A stretch of 64,000 nucleotides of DNA. Source: Gammaproteobacteria bacterium. Its GTDB lineage: Bacteria > Pseudomonadota > Gammaproteobacteria > SZUA-229. Location of the stretch: the NCBI GenBank assembly GCA_026195895.1, contig JAPHRO010000015.1:1-64000 (forward strand), read 5' to 3'. Every line of letters begins with the position of its first letter. The stretch's first letter is position 1. Under the pieces are notes generated by a model, which ran no database searches, was not told the DNA's origin, and worked only from the letters and a program-made list of their open reading frames with translations. The translations under genes and the position numbers were made by a program. Positions 1-8,100 of the stretch are shown here, piece after piece.

Positions 1-40
1 GCGCCTCAACGGCCTTATTAAAATCAAATTGTTCAGACAT
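1..40 (-). CDS. IS256-like transposase, N-terminal fragment cut by window edge
   Basis: On the minus strand an ATG at 40 opens a frame reading MSEQFDFNKAVEA and runs off the left edge. An AGAGGAAT ribosome-binding site lies just upstream. The opening resembles IS256-family DDE transposases, which often begin M-S-x-x-F-D-F-x-K-A followed by a conserved Q-x-G-Q-A-x-T-G-K-D-G stretch that would lie outside the window. Only 13 residues are visible, so the family call is inference, supported by the terminal repeat found just upstream. Confidence 0.5.
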   Translation of the reverse strand, partial: MSEQFDFNKAVEA

Positions 41-73
41 GTATCATTCCTCTTATTTGCTATTTTATAGAAA

Positions 74-97
74 TGACACAGAATTTCTAACACTCCC
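74..97 (-). repeat. Candidate terminal inverted repeat of the IS256-like element
   Basis: Read on the minus strand from 97, the sequence starts GGGAGTGTTAGAAATTCTGT and leads into the transposase start 57 bases later. A tip of this form, with an AAATTCTGTGT core, close upstream of the transposase is normal for IS256-family elements. The partner repeat is outside the window. If 97 is the element's end, bases from 98 onward would hold the usual 8-9 bp target duplication. Confidence 0.4.
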
Positions 98-403
98 TTC
101 CCAGTATTCATTTTTTCATTTATTTGAATTCTAGACTAACACAAATCGTCAAGATAGTTGTTATGTCGTTCTATATAAGTTTAAGTGCTTTAGGTAAAAT
201 AGCTTATTTCTGTACAGTTATTGACAGAACTCCAAGGTGCCGGTACGAGTTTCGGCCCTTTCTTTTGAAAAGCAGGGACAATTGTCCTGTCTCTATATTA
301 ATTAAGCAACAGTATTTATTCTTTCATATTCAAATGGCGTTTCATAACTTTATGTTGAATGAATGCGTTGCCGGTTATAGTAAATCTCAATATATTTAGG
401 ATT
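98..403. other. Intergenic, AT-rich, no gene recognised
   Basis: No frame here has a ribosome-binding site or protein-like composition. The only local structure is the 12-base palindrome GGACAATTGTCC at about 278-289, which could be a small operator or chance. The stretch lies between two mobile-element fragments and is probably degraded insertion-site DNA. Confidence 0.4.
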
Positions 404-474
404 AAAGGGTCAGAGCCTATTACAAGAGATCATGATGGGAAGAGTGTAGAAAATACAGGAAATAGAGGAGAAGT

Positions 475-1173
475 ATGCCTAGAAAACCACGCTTTTATCA
501 ACCCGATATACCGGTACATATTGTACGGCGCGGTCACAGTCGAGAACATGTCTTCTTCGAGACAGGTGGCTATCAAACCTATTTGCATTGGTTACAGGAA
601 GCCTCAGAGCGTTATGAGTGTGATATCCATGCCTATGTATTAATGACCAATCATATCCATATACTGGCTACCCCTAAAACGAAAAACGGAATCAGCTTAA
701 TGATGTAGTACATAGGTAGACGCTATGTGCCTTATATCAATTACACCTATGGTACCAGTGGCACTATCTGGGAGGGTCGTTACAAGGCGAGCATGGTTTA
801 TGATGAAGAATATCTATTGACGTGTATGCGCCATATGGAGCTAAATCCAGTCAGAGCCGATATGGTAAAATCCCCCGGTGTTTATCGCTGGTCCAGTTAT
901 GGCAAGAATGGCTTAGATAGAGAAAATATACTCATATACCCGTATATATTATATCAGGCATTAGGCAGGACCAGAAAACAACGGATGGAAGGCTATAAGG
1001 CTTTATTTAAAGCACATATTGATGATAAGGACCTGGGAAACATACGAGCATCATTGCAGAGTGGAACGCCCTTAGGTAATGATTATTTCAAGGAGAGGGT
1101 TGAGGCTAAATTAAAATGTAAAGTTGGGCAAACAAGGCGAGGAAGACCTAAAAAGGGCTCTGACCCCTTATAG
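475..1173 (+). pseudogene. REP-associated tyrosine transposase (RAYT), inactivated by an in-frame amber codon
   Basis: Y1/HUH-type transposase of about 232 codons. The start at 475 follows a GAGGAG ribosome-binding site and reads MPRKPRFYQPDIPVHIVRRG, the usual RAYT opening. The metal-binding HUH pair is in MTNHIHIL (about residues 59-66). The frame stops at TAG 706-708 (codon 78) and resumes immediately in the same frame with YIGRRYVPYIN, then SGTIWEGRYK and MELNPVRA, all family hallmarks. Relatives have Gln (CAG) at this point, so a single C-to-T change explains the stop. Downstream there is no other frameshift and the tail is intact (basic RRGRPKK), so the mutation looks recent. Unless the amber codon is suppressed, only a 77-residue N-terminal piece lacking the probable catalytic Tyr would be made. 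Confidence 0.85.
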
Positions 1174-1187
1174 CTGACCCCTTATAG
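1160..1187 (+). repeat. 14-base tandem duplication at the RAYT 3' end
   Basis: CTGACCCCTTATAG occurs twice head to tail, at 1160-1173 and 1174-1187. The first copy contains the RAYT stop codon and overlaps the right arm of the element's inverted repeat. This is consistent with slippage or imprecise excision/insertion at the element end. Confidence 0.8.
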
Positions 1188-1371
1188 CTCTGGACACGAT
1201 GAAATTTCTACCAGTTTTCAATAGAAATTAAGGAGCCAAATTTTCTCTGTGCCCTGGTTTTGCTGATTGTTTGATGCATTAATATTACCGATATGAAAAA
1301 TCATGATGTTCCAGACCTGGGATAGAGTAAATATTCCCGTTATGGAAATAATTGAATTAGCTGGTCCTGGT

Positions 1372-1389
1372 AGTTTCACATGTGAAACT
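1372..1389. repeat. Perfect 18-base palindrome, operator-like
   Basis: AGTTTCACATGTGAAACT is fully self-complementary and lies about 240 bases upstream of the nhaA start. Palindromes of this size commonly bind dimeric regulators, but here it sits inside probable mobile-element debris and could belong to an element end. Confidence 0.55.
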
Positions 1390-1406
1390 GACAAAATGAT
1401 GTTAAA

Positions 1407-1449
1407 TTGCACTGAAATTTGATCCGCTATTTGCACTGAATATTGACCC
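1407..1449. repeat. Two 19-base direct repeats resembling IS21-type terminal repeats
   Basis: TTGCACTGAAATTTGATCC (1407-1425) recurs with a few changes as TTGCACTGAATATTGACCC (1431-1449), 24 bases apart. Closely spaced multiple repeats with a GCACTGAA...TTGACC pattern are characteristic of the ends of IS21-family elements. No istA/istB gene is nearby, so this would be an orphan end. Confidence 0.45.
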
Positions 1450-1626
1450 TTGTTGTGGTGATTTTGATCAATGACGTCAAACTATCTGGCATCTTGTGAT
1501 GGGGTAATAACCAATCAAAATAATGGCTGTTTCTGGCTTAAATTTGAGTGCAATTTAACGGACTCGGGAATGGTTGTTTCAAGATATTTCACAACTACCC
1601 GAACAAAAAAGCAGCAGGAAGAAGGT

Positions 1627-3030
1627 ATGAACCAGCAAAATAAAAAATCACTGAAATCTACAGTTAAAGGTGTGTTTCACGCACCGTGGGAAAAATCCTT
1701 CGACAAGATACTCACCCCCTTTGAGGAGTTTATTCATCAGCAAACCACCAGTGGTTTGCTGCTGATGGCGATGGCCGTACTTGCGTTGATACTGGCCAAT
1801 GGACCACTGGCAGCAGACTACACTCATTTCTTGCATACGCCTGTCAGTATTGGTGCTGGCAGTTGGTCATTGGAAATGAGCCTGCATCACTTCATCAATG
1901 ATGGCCTGATGGCGCTATTCTTTTTCATTGTCGGTCTGGAGCTGAAACGAGAAATACTGGTGGGTGAGCTGGCCAATCTGCGCAATGCCGTGCTCCCCAT
2001 TGGTGCGGCAATTGGCGGCATGCTGGTGCCCGCATTGATCTATTTTGCCATTAATCCAGAAGGTGATGCCTCACGCGGCTGGGGAATACCCATGGCCACG
2101 GATATTGCTTTCGCTATTGGTGCCCTGGCATTGCTGGCGAGTCGGGTGCCCAGAGCTCTGATTACTTTTCTGGTGGCGTTGGCGATTGTGGATGATCTGG
2201 GCGCGGTGGTAGTGATTGCGGTGTTCTACACCGATACTATCGTATTTGGCCCATTGATAGCCGCCGTTGGGCTTTTTGGTTTGCTGCTGATGTTCAATCT
2301 AAGCGGTATTCGTAAAGTAACACCCTATTTAATAGTTGCCGCTCTACTGTGGTATGCCCTGTTGCAATCGGGTGTGCATGCCACTCTGGCCGGTATTTTC
2401 GGGGCTTTATCCGTACCCGCCATTCCCAGGTATAAACCTGAACTTTTCAGTGAACATGTTAAAGAGCTGATGCAGCGATTTGATGCCAGTCACCAGCCCG
2501 GCCAGAGCATCATGACCAACGATGAATTGCGAGCGGTGGTGCAGACGCTGGAAAATGGCGTTCACAGCGTTGAAGCGCCGCTGCAAAGACTGGAGCATGC
2601 CTGGCACATGCCGGTGGCTTTTATCGTGATTCCGATCTTTGCCCTGGCTAACGCGGGTATCCCGCTGGCATTCGATTCACTGGGCGATGCCCTGATGCAT
2701 CCCGTGTTGCTCGGTGTATCACTGGGGCTGTTGCTGGGTAAGTTCATCGGCATTGCGGGAGTCAGTTGGCTGTTGCTGAAACTGGGCGTGGCGGTATTGC
2801 CGAAAGATACCCGCTTTACTCAGATTGCCGGTGTCTCGTTGCTGGCGGGTATAGGTTTCACTATGTCTATTTTTGTTGCGGAGCTGGGCTTTGCTCATCA
2901 GCCTGAGTACCTGCTGATGGCCAAAACGGGGATTCTTGCCACCTCTATGCTGGCAGGTATTGCAGGGCTCGTCTGGCTCTTTCTGGTGAGTAAACCCGTT
3001 AAGACTTTAGATCGGGGTATCTCTGAATAA
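1627..3030 (+). CDS. nhaA: Na+/H+ antiporter NhaA
   Basis: Electroneutrality-independent exchange of internal Na+ for external H+ across the inner membrane, for pH and sodium homeostasis. The start at 1627 (MNQQNKKS) follows GGAAGAAGG; the frame is open upstream to 1471, but those codons lack a ribosome-binding site and family similarity. The 467-residue product has the NhaA fold, with MATDIAFAIG at about residues 154-163 (unwound helix IV), the paired transport aspartates in ALAIVDDLG at about 189-190, and GLLLGKFIGI with the conserved lysine helix. It is longer than the roughly 390-residue E. coli protein, because of an N-terminal extension and an extra hydrophilic segment of about 50 residues (around residues 270-320) between helices. 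It overlaps the next gene by one base, so the two are cotranscribed. Confidence 0.93.
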   Translation: MNQQNKKSLKSTVKGVFHAPWEKSFDKILTPFEEFIHQQTTSGLLLMAMAVLALILANGPLAADYTHFLHTPVSIGAGSWSLEMSLHHFINDGLMALFFFIVGLELKREILVGELANLRNAVLPIGAAIGGMLVPALIYFAINPEGDASRGWGIPMATDIAFAIGALALLASRVPRALITFLVALAIVDDLGAVVVIAVFYTDTIVFGPLIAAVGLFGLLLMFNLSGIRKVTPYLIVAALLWYALLQSGVHATLAGIFGALSVPAIPRYKPELFSEHVKELMQRFDASHQPGQSIMTNDELRAVVQTLENGVHSVEAPLQRLEHAWHMPVAFIVIPIFALANAGIPLAFDSLGDALMHPVLLGVSLGLLLGKFIGIAGVSWLLLKLGVAVLPKDTRFTQIAGVSLLAGIGFTMSIFVAELGFAHQPEYLLMAKTGILATSMLAGIAGLVWLFLVSKPVKTLDRGISE

Positions 3031-4379
3031 TGATGGCATCACAGCTACGTAAAATTACGCTTGCTTTATTGCTGGCGTTAATTGCTTTTTTAGCTATGAA
3101 CCTGATTTACACAATGGCGCAGTCGTTGCTGGTGGCTGCTATTGTGTTAATGGTGGTGTTATGGACCAATGAAGGGCTTCCTCTCGCCGTCGTCTCGCTG
3201 TTGCCGATTATCATTTTTCCAGCTTCTGGCATTATGACTACCAAAGAAACCACGCTTAATTATGCCAATCCTATTGTGTTTTTATTTTTAGGCGGCTTTC
3301 TATTGGCAATTGCTGTGGAAAAAACGGGGCTGCATAAATGGATTGCGAATAAGATGCTCAATCTGTTTCCAGCTAATGCGCGTGGAATTATTTTTGCACT
3401 GATTTTTACATCGGGCCTTTTAAGTTCAATCCTTTCTAATACCACAACCACTTTGCTACTGTTGCCGATAGTCCTGTATCTGGTTGACGACAATAAACTG
3501 AAATTGCGTTTTTCGCTGGGCGTCGCTTATGGCGCAAGTATTGGCGGTGTTCTGACGCCGATTGGCACACCGCCGAATCTTATTCTGCTGGGTTTGATGC
3601 AGGGCTGGGGGCTGGAGCCCATTCCGTTTGTCCAGTGGGTGTGGATGGTGGCGCCGCTGGTTTTGCTCATGTCAATTATCGTCGGGTTTATTCTGAGTGT
3701 GGGTTTAAAGCAGATATCTATCACACATGATTTGTCAGCGCCCAGCTTGAATGCCAGCCAAAAAAAAGTGCTGTCGGTGTTTGTAGGATTAATATTTCTG
3801 CTGCTGATCAATGCACCCATTAAACCCTATTTTAATGGGCTGGGCCTTAATGAGACAGGTATCTTGCTGGGGGCAGGCCTGCTGCTTTTTGTACCGCCAT
3901 TTTCGATATTAGACTGGAAACAGGATAAGAATAATATTCCCTACCAGATTATGTTTCTATTTGGTGCTGGTTTTACTATTGCTGCTGCATTTACGCAAAC
4001 TGGCATGGCTAAAGAAATGGCTTCTTATCTGATTTCACTGGTGAATATGCCAGCCCTGATTTTTATGTTACTGATAGCGGCTATGGTGACGTTTACCACA
4101 GAAGTTACCAGTAATACGGCACTGATTTCTATTATGCTGCCTATTCTTTATCAGGTGATGAATGCGACAGGAATGAATGTCACTCTGTTTATGATGATCG
4201 CAACAGTTTGTGCTTCCTACGCATTTATGTTGCCCATAGCAACACCACCTAATGCTATTGTAATGAGTAATGGTGTGGTGAGTGTAAAAGCAATGGCCAG
4301 TTTTGGTTTTATAATAAATATTATTGGTATCTTTTTAATAGTAATTATCGCCCAGCTATTATGGGCAAAAGTCTTATAA
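3030..4379 (+). CDS. DASS/SLC13-family Na+-coupled carboxylate (or sulfate) transporter
   Basis: Inner-membrane secondary transporter of 449 residues, hydrophobic almost throughout, with the inverted-repeat architecture of the divalent anion:Na+ symporter family. Both Ser-Asn-Thr signatures that form the substrate and sodium sites are present: SILSNTTTT near residue 134 and TEVTSNTALIS near 360. Each repeat also has its Pro-rich loop, PIGTPPNLI and PIATPPNAIV. Probable substrates are C4-dicarboxylates or 2-oxoglutarate; sulfate cannot be excluded. The ATG overlaps the nhaA stop (TAATG). The neighbouring glutamate dehydrogenase, 94 bases downstream, makes uptake of a TCA-cycle acid the more likely role, but that is inference. 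Confidence 0.85.
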   Translation: MMASQLRKITLALLLALIAFLAMNLIYTMAQSLLVAAIVLMVVLWTNEGLPLAVVSLLPIIIFPASGIMTTKETTLNYANPIVFLFLGGFLLAIAVEKTGLHKWIANKMLNLFPANARGIIFALIFTSGLLSSILSNTTTTLLLLPIVLYLVDDNKLKLRFSLGVAYGASIGGVLTPIGTPPNLILLGLMQGWGLEPIPFVQWVWMVAPLVLLMSIIVGFILSVGLKQISITHDLSAPSLNASQKKVLSVFVGLIFLLLINAPIKPYFNGLGLNETGILLGAGLLLFVPPFSILDWKQDKNNIPYQIMFLFGAGFTIAAAFTQTGMAKEMASYLISLVNMPALIFMLLIAAMVTFTTEVTSNTALISIMLPILYQVMNATGMNVTLFMMIATVCASYAFMLPIATPPNAIVMSNGVVSVKAMASFGFIINIIGIFLIVIIAQLLWAKVL

Positions 4380-4473
4380 TATTTTATAAGTTTGGTAGCA
4401 AAGATATTTTACAGATATTAAACAGCGCCCTTAAATTGCCATTATTGTGGTGCGATAAAAAAAGAGCTGTAAT

Positions 4474-5811
4474 ATGAAAAAATCGAGTTCTGAAAATCTG
4501 GACCCCATTGATATTAGTGAACAACAGTTTGACCGTGCTGTTTGTTTTATTAAAGAAATAAAAAAAGGCCTCATCCCTTTTTTAAAAAAACCAAAACGCA
4601 TTCAGATTATTAATTTTCCAATAGAAATGGACGATGGCTCGGTTCAGTCAATTCAGGCTTATCGTGTTATTCATAATAAAGTTTTTGGGCCAGGTAAAGG
4701 CGGTATTCGTTATCATCCCGATGTTACTATGGAAGAAGTGGTAGCACTGGCAAAACTGATGACGTGGAAATGTGCCCTGGTGAATATTCCTTTTGGCGGT
4801 GCCAAAGGTGGTGTTATTTGTAATCCCAAAACATTGAGTGAGAGCGAGCTGCGCCGTATCACCCGTCGTTTTACATCCGAACTGGCTGATAATATTGGGC
4901 CGCACACAGATATTCCAGCACCTGATCTATATACCAATGAACAGACCATGGCATGGATATTCGATACCTACGATATCCTGCATCCGGGAGAAAATAATCG
5001 CCCGGTGGTTACGGGCAAGCCTGTTGAAATGGGCGGTTCCTACGGGCGTCATGAAGCTACAGGTAACGGTGTATATCATATCACTGAGCGGTTTCTATCC
5101 AGGGCCCTGATTCCCCTGCAGCAGTCGGTGGCTGGTGCCAGAATCGTTATTCAGGGTTTTGGTAATGTGGGTTCAGTGGCGGCGCAGGCATTTTTTGAAA
5201 ATGGTGCAAAAGTGATCGCGGTGAGTGATAGCCAGGGCGGTGTGTTTAATGCCGGAGGTCTTGATCTGGAAAAGTTACAGACATTCAAAATGGAGCATGG
5301 CACTGTTGTTGGTATGCCCGATACATTAACGATTACCAATGAAGAAATTCTCGAATTGGAATGTGATATTCTGATTCCAGCGGCATTAAGCAATCAAATA
5401 CATGCGGAAAATGCTGACAGGATTAAGGCAAAGCTGGTGGTTGAAGCGGCAAATTGTCCGACCACTCCTCAGGCTGATGAAATATTAGCTGACCGAGGTA
5501 TTTATCTATTGCCCGATATTATTGTAAATGCCGGCGGGGTGACGGTAAGTTATTTTGAATGGGTGCAGAATCAGGCTAATCAGCAATGGGATATTGATGA
5601 AGTAAATGCCCGATTGAAAAAGAGATTATACAGTGTCATGGATAATGTATTTGATCGATGGCAGAAATTTGTTGTCGGTGAAGAAACACCTGCGGATAAG
5701 GAAATAATGGAAAAATTAAACGGTCAGAAACCGGACTTTCGTAGCATGGCATTATCCATCGCTATCGAGCGTGTTTCGAAAGCGACGCTGATGCGTGGTA
5801 TCTGGCCCTGA
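4474..5811 (+). CDS. Glutamate dehydrogenase (Glu/Leu/Phe/Val dehydrogenase family), copy 1
   Basis: Reversible NAD(P)-dependent oxidative deamination of glutamate to 2-oxoglutarate and ammonium. The 445 residues match the usual hexameric enzyme. GPGKGGIRYHP (about residues 71-81) and PFGGAKGGV (about 105-113) form the substrate site with the active lysines. DIPAPDLYTNEQTM follows, and GFGNVGSVAA (from about 227) is the dinucleotide-binding loop. VNAGGVTVSYFEWVQN near 350 confirms the family. It lies 94 bases after the DASS transporter on the same strand. Base composition is more AT-rich than the following operon. A second, divergent paralogue lies at 19470-20921. Specificity for glutamate rather than a branched-chain amino acid is inferred. 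Confidence 0.88.
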   Translation: MKKSSSENLDPIDISEQQFDRAVCFIKEIKKGLIPFLKKPKRIQIINFPIEMDDGSVQSIQAYRVIHNKVFGPGKGGIRYHPDVTMEEVVALAKLMTWKCALVNIPFGGAKGGVICNPKTLSESELRRITRRFTSELADNIGPHTDIPAPDLYTNEQTMAWIFDTYDILHPGENNRPVVTGKPVEMGGSYGRHEATGNGVYHITERFLSRALIPLQQSVAGARIVIQGFGNVGSVAAQAFFENGAKVIAVSDSQGGVFNAGGLDLEKLQTFKMEHGTVVGMPDTLTITNEEILELECDILIPAALSNQIHAENADRIKAKLVVEAANCPTTPQADEILADRGIYLLPDIIVNAGGVTVSYFEWVQNQANQQWDIDEVNARLKKRLYSVMDNVFDRWQKFVVGEETPADKEIMEKLNGQKPDFRSMALSIAIERVSKATLMRGIWP

Positions 5812-5976
5812 TGTGAATCACGTCATGGGTGTTTGTTTTGGGTATCGATGTTTTGAAAAGCTAACCAGTATGTTTTGATAGTCGCGCTAGCGGAACAGTA
5901 GTTTTGAGTTGTCTTCAGTATCTATTATGGCTTTAGTGTGTTTTTATTAAGCGACAACAACAGGAGATGTTGGACA

Positions 5977-6777
5977 ATGGTTCAGAGCATTCTGCGCTGC
6001 AAAAATGATTCGTGCCTGTTTGTGCGTTGCGTGTCGAGTTTTTCTATTCTTTTGATATTGTTGAGCCTGGTCGCTTTTCCCGCTCGGGCCATAGAAGTGG
6101 ACGAATTGATCCGTCATATTGATGCTCTGTGGCGCGGTGAAACTTCACAGGCAAACATGACCATGACGGTGAAAACCCGACGTTATGCACGCGCCATGAC
6201 CATGGAAGCCTGGTCGCGGGGTAAAGAGTATTCACTGGTGGTGATCCGCGATCCAATCAAGGACCGCGGTATTGCTACGCTGAAAGTCGAAGACAATATC
6301 TGGAATTATCTGCCGAAAATTAATCGCGTCACCAAAGTTCCTTCCAGTATGATGTCCGGCTCCTGGATGGGCAGCCATTTCACCAACGATGATCTGGTCA
6401 AGGAAAGCAGCTTTGAAGATGATTATGACGCGTCGATCAGTTTTGAAGGTGCGCGTGATGCCTTGCCCATCTATGAGCTGACCTTTATACCCAAACCCGA
6501 TGCGCCGGTGGTATGGGGCAAGGTGGTGATGATGATCGAACAGCAAACGCTGGCGCCTTTTAAAGCCCTGTATTATGACGAAGAAGGATTACTGGTGCGC
6601 ACCATGATTATGGATCAGCCGCAACAGATTGGTGGTCGCACCATTCCTATGCGCATGAGCCTGCAGCCAGAAGACAAGCCGGATGAATCGACGGTGATTG
6701 TGTATAACAATATCGCCTTCGGTGTGCCGCTCGAGGCAGCATTTTTTTCATTACAAAATCTCAAACGCAGTCGTTAG
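5977..6777 (+). CDS. LolA-like outer-membrane lipoprotein-sorting-type periplasmic protein
   Basis: 266 residues. The start at 5977 (MVQSILRC) is preceded by AGGAG at suitable spacing; a GTG at 5938 in the same frame has none. Residues 1 to about 38 form a Sec signal peptide ending FPARA. The mature part (IEVDELIRHIDALWRGETSQ, then TMTVKTRRYARAMTMEAWS) belongs to the LolA/LolB-like half-barrel family annotated as outer-membrane lipoprotein-sorting protein (PF17131 type), thought to bind acyl chains or lipids in the periplasm. It opens a five-gene run with two ABC permeases (gap 6 bases), an ATPase and an outer-membrane protein. By analogy it would accept a lipidated cargo from the permeases. 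It is not LolA itself, and the cargo is unknown. Confidence 0.8.
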   Translation: MVQSILRCKNDSCLFVRCVSSFSILLILLSLVAFPARAIEVDELIRHIDALWRGETSQANMTMTVKTRRYARAMTMEAWSRGKEYSLVVIRDPIKDRGIATLKVEDNIWNYLPKINRVTKVPSSMMSGSWMGSHFTNDDLVKESSFEDDYDASISFEGARDALPIYELTFIPKPDAPVVWGKVVMMIEQQTLAPFKALYYDEEGLLVRTMIMDQPQQIGGRTIPMRMSLQPEDKPDESTVIVYNNIAFGVPLEAAFFSLQNLKRSR

Positions 6778-6783
6778 TCGCCG

Positions 6784-8100
6784 ATGAAGCACGACAACTT
6801 ATCTTCAACCGTTAGTCGCCTGCCGATGTTGCTGTTTATTGCCTGGCGCAATGTCTGGCGCAATCCGATCCGCAGCATTCTTACTATTTCGGCGCTGGCC
6901 GGTGGCCTGGTGATGGTGATTTTTTATGCCGCGATGATGGATGGCATGGTTCGACAGATGATATTTCAGGCCACGGCAATTTCCACCGGGCATCTGCAGG
7001 TGCATCGGCAGGCCTATATCGATGATCAGGATCTGTATGCCACCTTGCCCTGGTCCTATATGGAAAAAATTGCCCAGGACTTTCCTGAGATTGCCCTGGC
7101 ACCAAGGCTTTATGCTGCGGGACTGGCGAGCTCCGCCAACACCTCTAACGGTGTCATGATCAGGGCGGTCGACCCGACACGCGAAGCGCAGGCCACCAAA
7201 ATGCTGGATCAGGTGCGCAATGGGGAGCTGGATCTGGGGCTGGCCGATGCCAGTAAAGAGGGATTCCCCCGCTACAATCTGGTGATTGGCGCGCAACTGG
7301 CGAAGAACATGGAACTCCTGCCCGGCAGTGAGCTGGTGCTGGTGACCCAGGCCGCCGACGGCAGCATCGGCAATGCACTGTTTCGTATCTCGGCGATACT
7401 CAAGCCGCTGGATCCGAATTTTGATCGGATGGGTGTGCTGATGTCGATCGAGGCGTATCAGCAATTGATGTACCTGCAGGATGGTTTCCATGAACTGGTC
7501 ATTCGGCTGGATGATGTCAATCAGCTGGAGCAGGTACAGGCTGGACTGGATCAGGCATTGCAACAACTGGTGAGCGAACAGCCGCTGGATGAACTCGGTG
7601 GGACTCCGCAGGCGCGCAACTGGCGCCAGTTGGTACCGATGATTGCGGATATGCTTGAAATCAGTAAATCTATAGTGCTGATTGTTGGTTTTATTATCAT
7701 TGGGCTGGCGTCCATGGGCATGCTCAACACCATGCTGATGGCAGTGCATGAGCGCAGCCACGAGTTCGGTATTTTACTGGCGATTGGTATGAAACGCCGC
7801 TGGCTGTTACTGATGGTGCTGTTCGAGTCGTTTTTTCTGGCGCTGGTGTCGGCGCTGGCAGGGGCGCTGCTGGGGCTGGCTGTAGTCGGTTATTTTGAAC
7901 AGCATGGCATTGATCTCAGTGGCACCTTGCCCGATGGTTATGACTGGGGCGGGATTATTTTTGAACCGGTGATGCAGGTGCACCTGGAAATCATCGACCT
8001 GTTTAGCGCCTGCGCGCTGATGATTATTATCACCATGCTGTCATCGCTGATTCCATCGTGGCGCACCGTGCGCCTAAAACCGGCGGAGGTGATGCGATGA
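6784..8100 (+). CDS. ABC transporter permease, FtsX/LolE/MacB type (1)
   Basis: 438 residues with the four-helix FtsX-type layout. One membrane segment lies near the N-terminus (SILTISALAGGLVMVIFYAA), followed by a periplasmic domain of about 240 residues. Three helices lie at the C-terminus (around KSIVLIVGFIIIGLASMGML, LLMVLFESFFLALVSALAGA and ACALMIIITMLSSLI). The family mediates lipoprotein release (LolCE) or mechanotransmission (MacB) rather than channel-type transport. It starts 6 bases after the LolA-like gene and overlaps the next permease by four bases (ATGA). The opening FIAWRNVWRNPIRSILT is typical of the MacB periplasmic-core family. Confidence 0.87.
   Translation: MKHDNLSSTVSRLPMLLFIAWRNVWRNPIRSILTISALAGGLVMVIFYAAMMDGMVRQMIFQATAISTGHLQVHRQAYIDDQDLYATLPWSYMEKIAQDFPEIALAPRLYAAGLASSANTSNGVMIRAVDPTREAQATKMLDQVRNGELDLGLADASKEGFPRYNLVIGAQLAKNMELLPGSELVLVTQAADGSIGNALFRISAILKPLDPNFDRMGVLMSIEAYQQLMYLQDGFHELVIRLDDVNQLEQVQAGLDQALQQLVSEQPLDELGGTPQARNWRQLVPMIADMLEISKSIVLIVGFIIIGLASMGMLNTMLMAVHERSHEFGILLAIGMKRRWLLLMVLFESFFLALVSALAGALLGLAVVGYFEQHGIDLSGTLPDGYDWGGIIFEPVMQVHLEIIDLFSACALMIIITMLSSLIPSWRTVRLKPAEVMR

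Larger units (their letters stand above)
404..1188 (+). mobile_element. RAYT element with flanking inverted repeats
   Basis: The RAYT gene is framed by a short perfect inverted repeat. GGGTCAGAGCC at 407-417 is matched by its reverse complement at 1156-1166, which overlaps the last codons of the gene. Single-copy RAYT (TnpA-REP) genes are typically flanked by such short palindromic or inverted sequences. The right end also carries a 14-base tandem duplication. The element's exact limits are inferred from these repeats. Confidence 0.55.
1188..1626. other. Intergenic upstream of nhaA with palindrome and mobile-element repeats
   Basis: No convincing gene is present. Possible frames from 1218 and 1471 lack ribosome-binding sites and family-like sequence. 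The stretch contains an 18-base palindrome (1372-1389) and two IS21-like direct repeats (1407-1449). The rest, up to the nhaA ribosome-binding site, presumably holds the nhaA promoter, but no clear -35/-10 pair stands out. Confidence 0.5.

Noticed and set aside
310-385. Possible integron attC-like site (inverted GTTAT/ATAAC with short arms)
   Set aside because: No core sites in the right order, no second copy and no integrase; the resemblance is limited to a few bases.
1471-1626. N-terminal extension of NhaA
   Set aside because: The frame is open but lacks a ribosome-binding site and NhaA-like sequence; GGAAGAAGG supports the start at 1627.
6805-7761. Long minus-strand open frame inside the first ABC permease
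   Set aside because: Its His/Gln-rich translation is the reverse image of a membrane protein; the plus-strand gene has clear FtsX-family topology.
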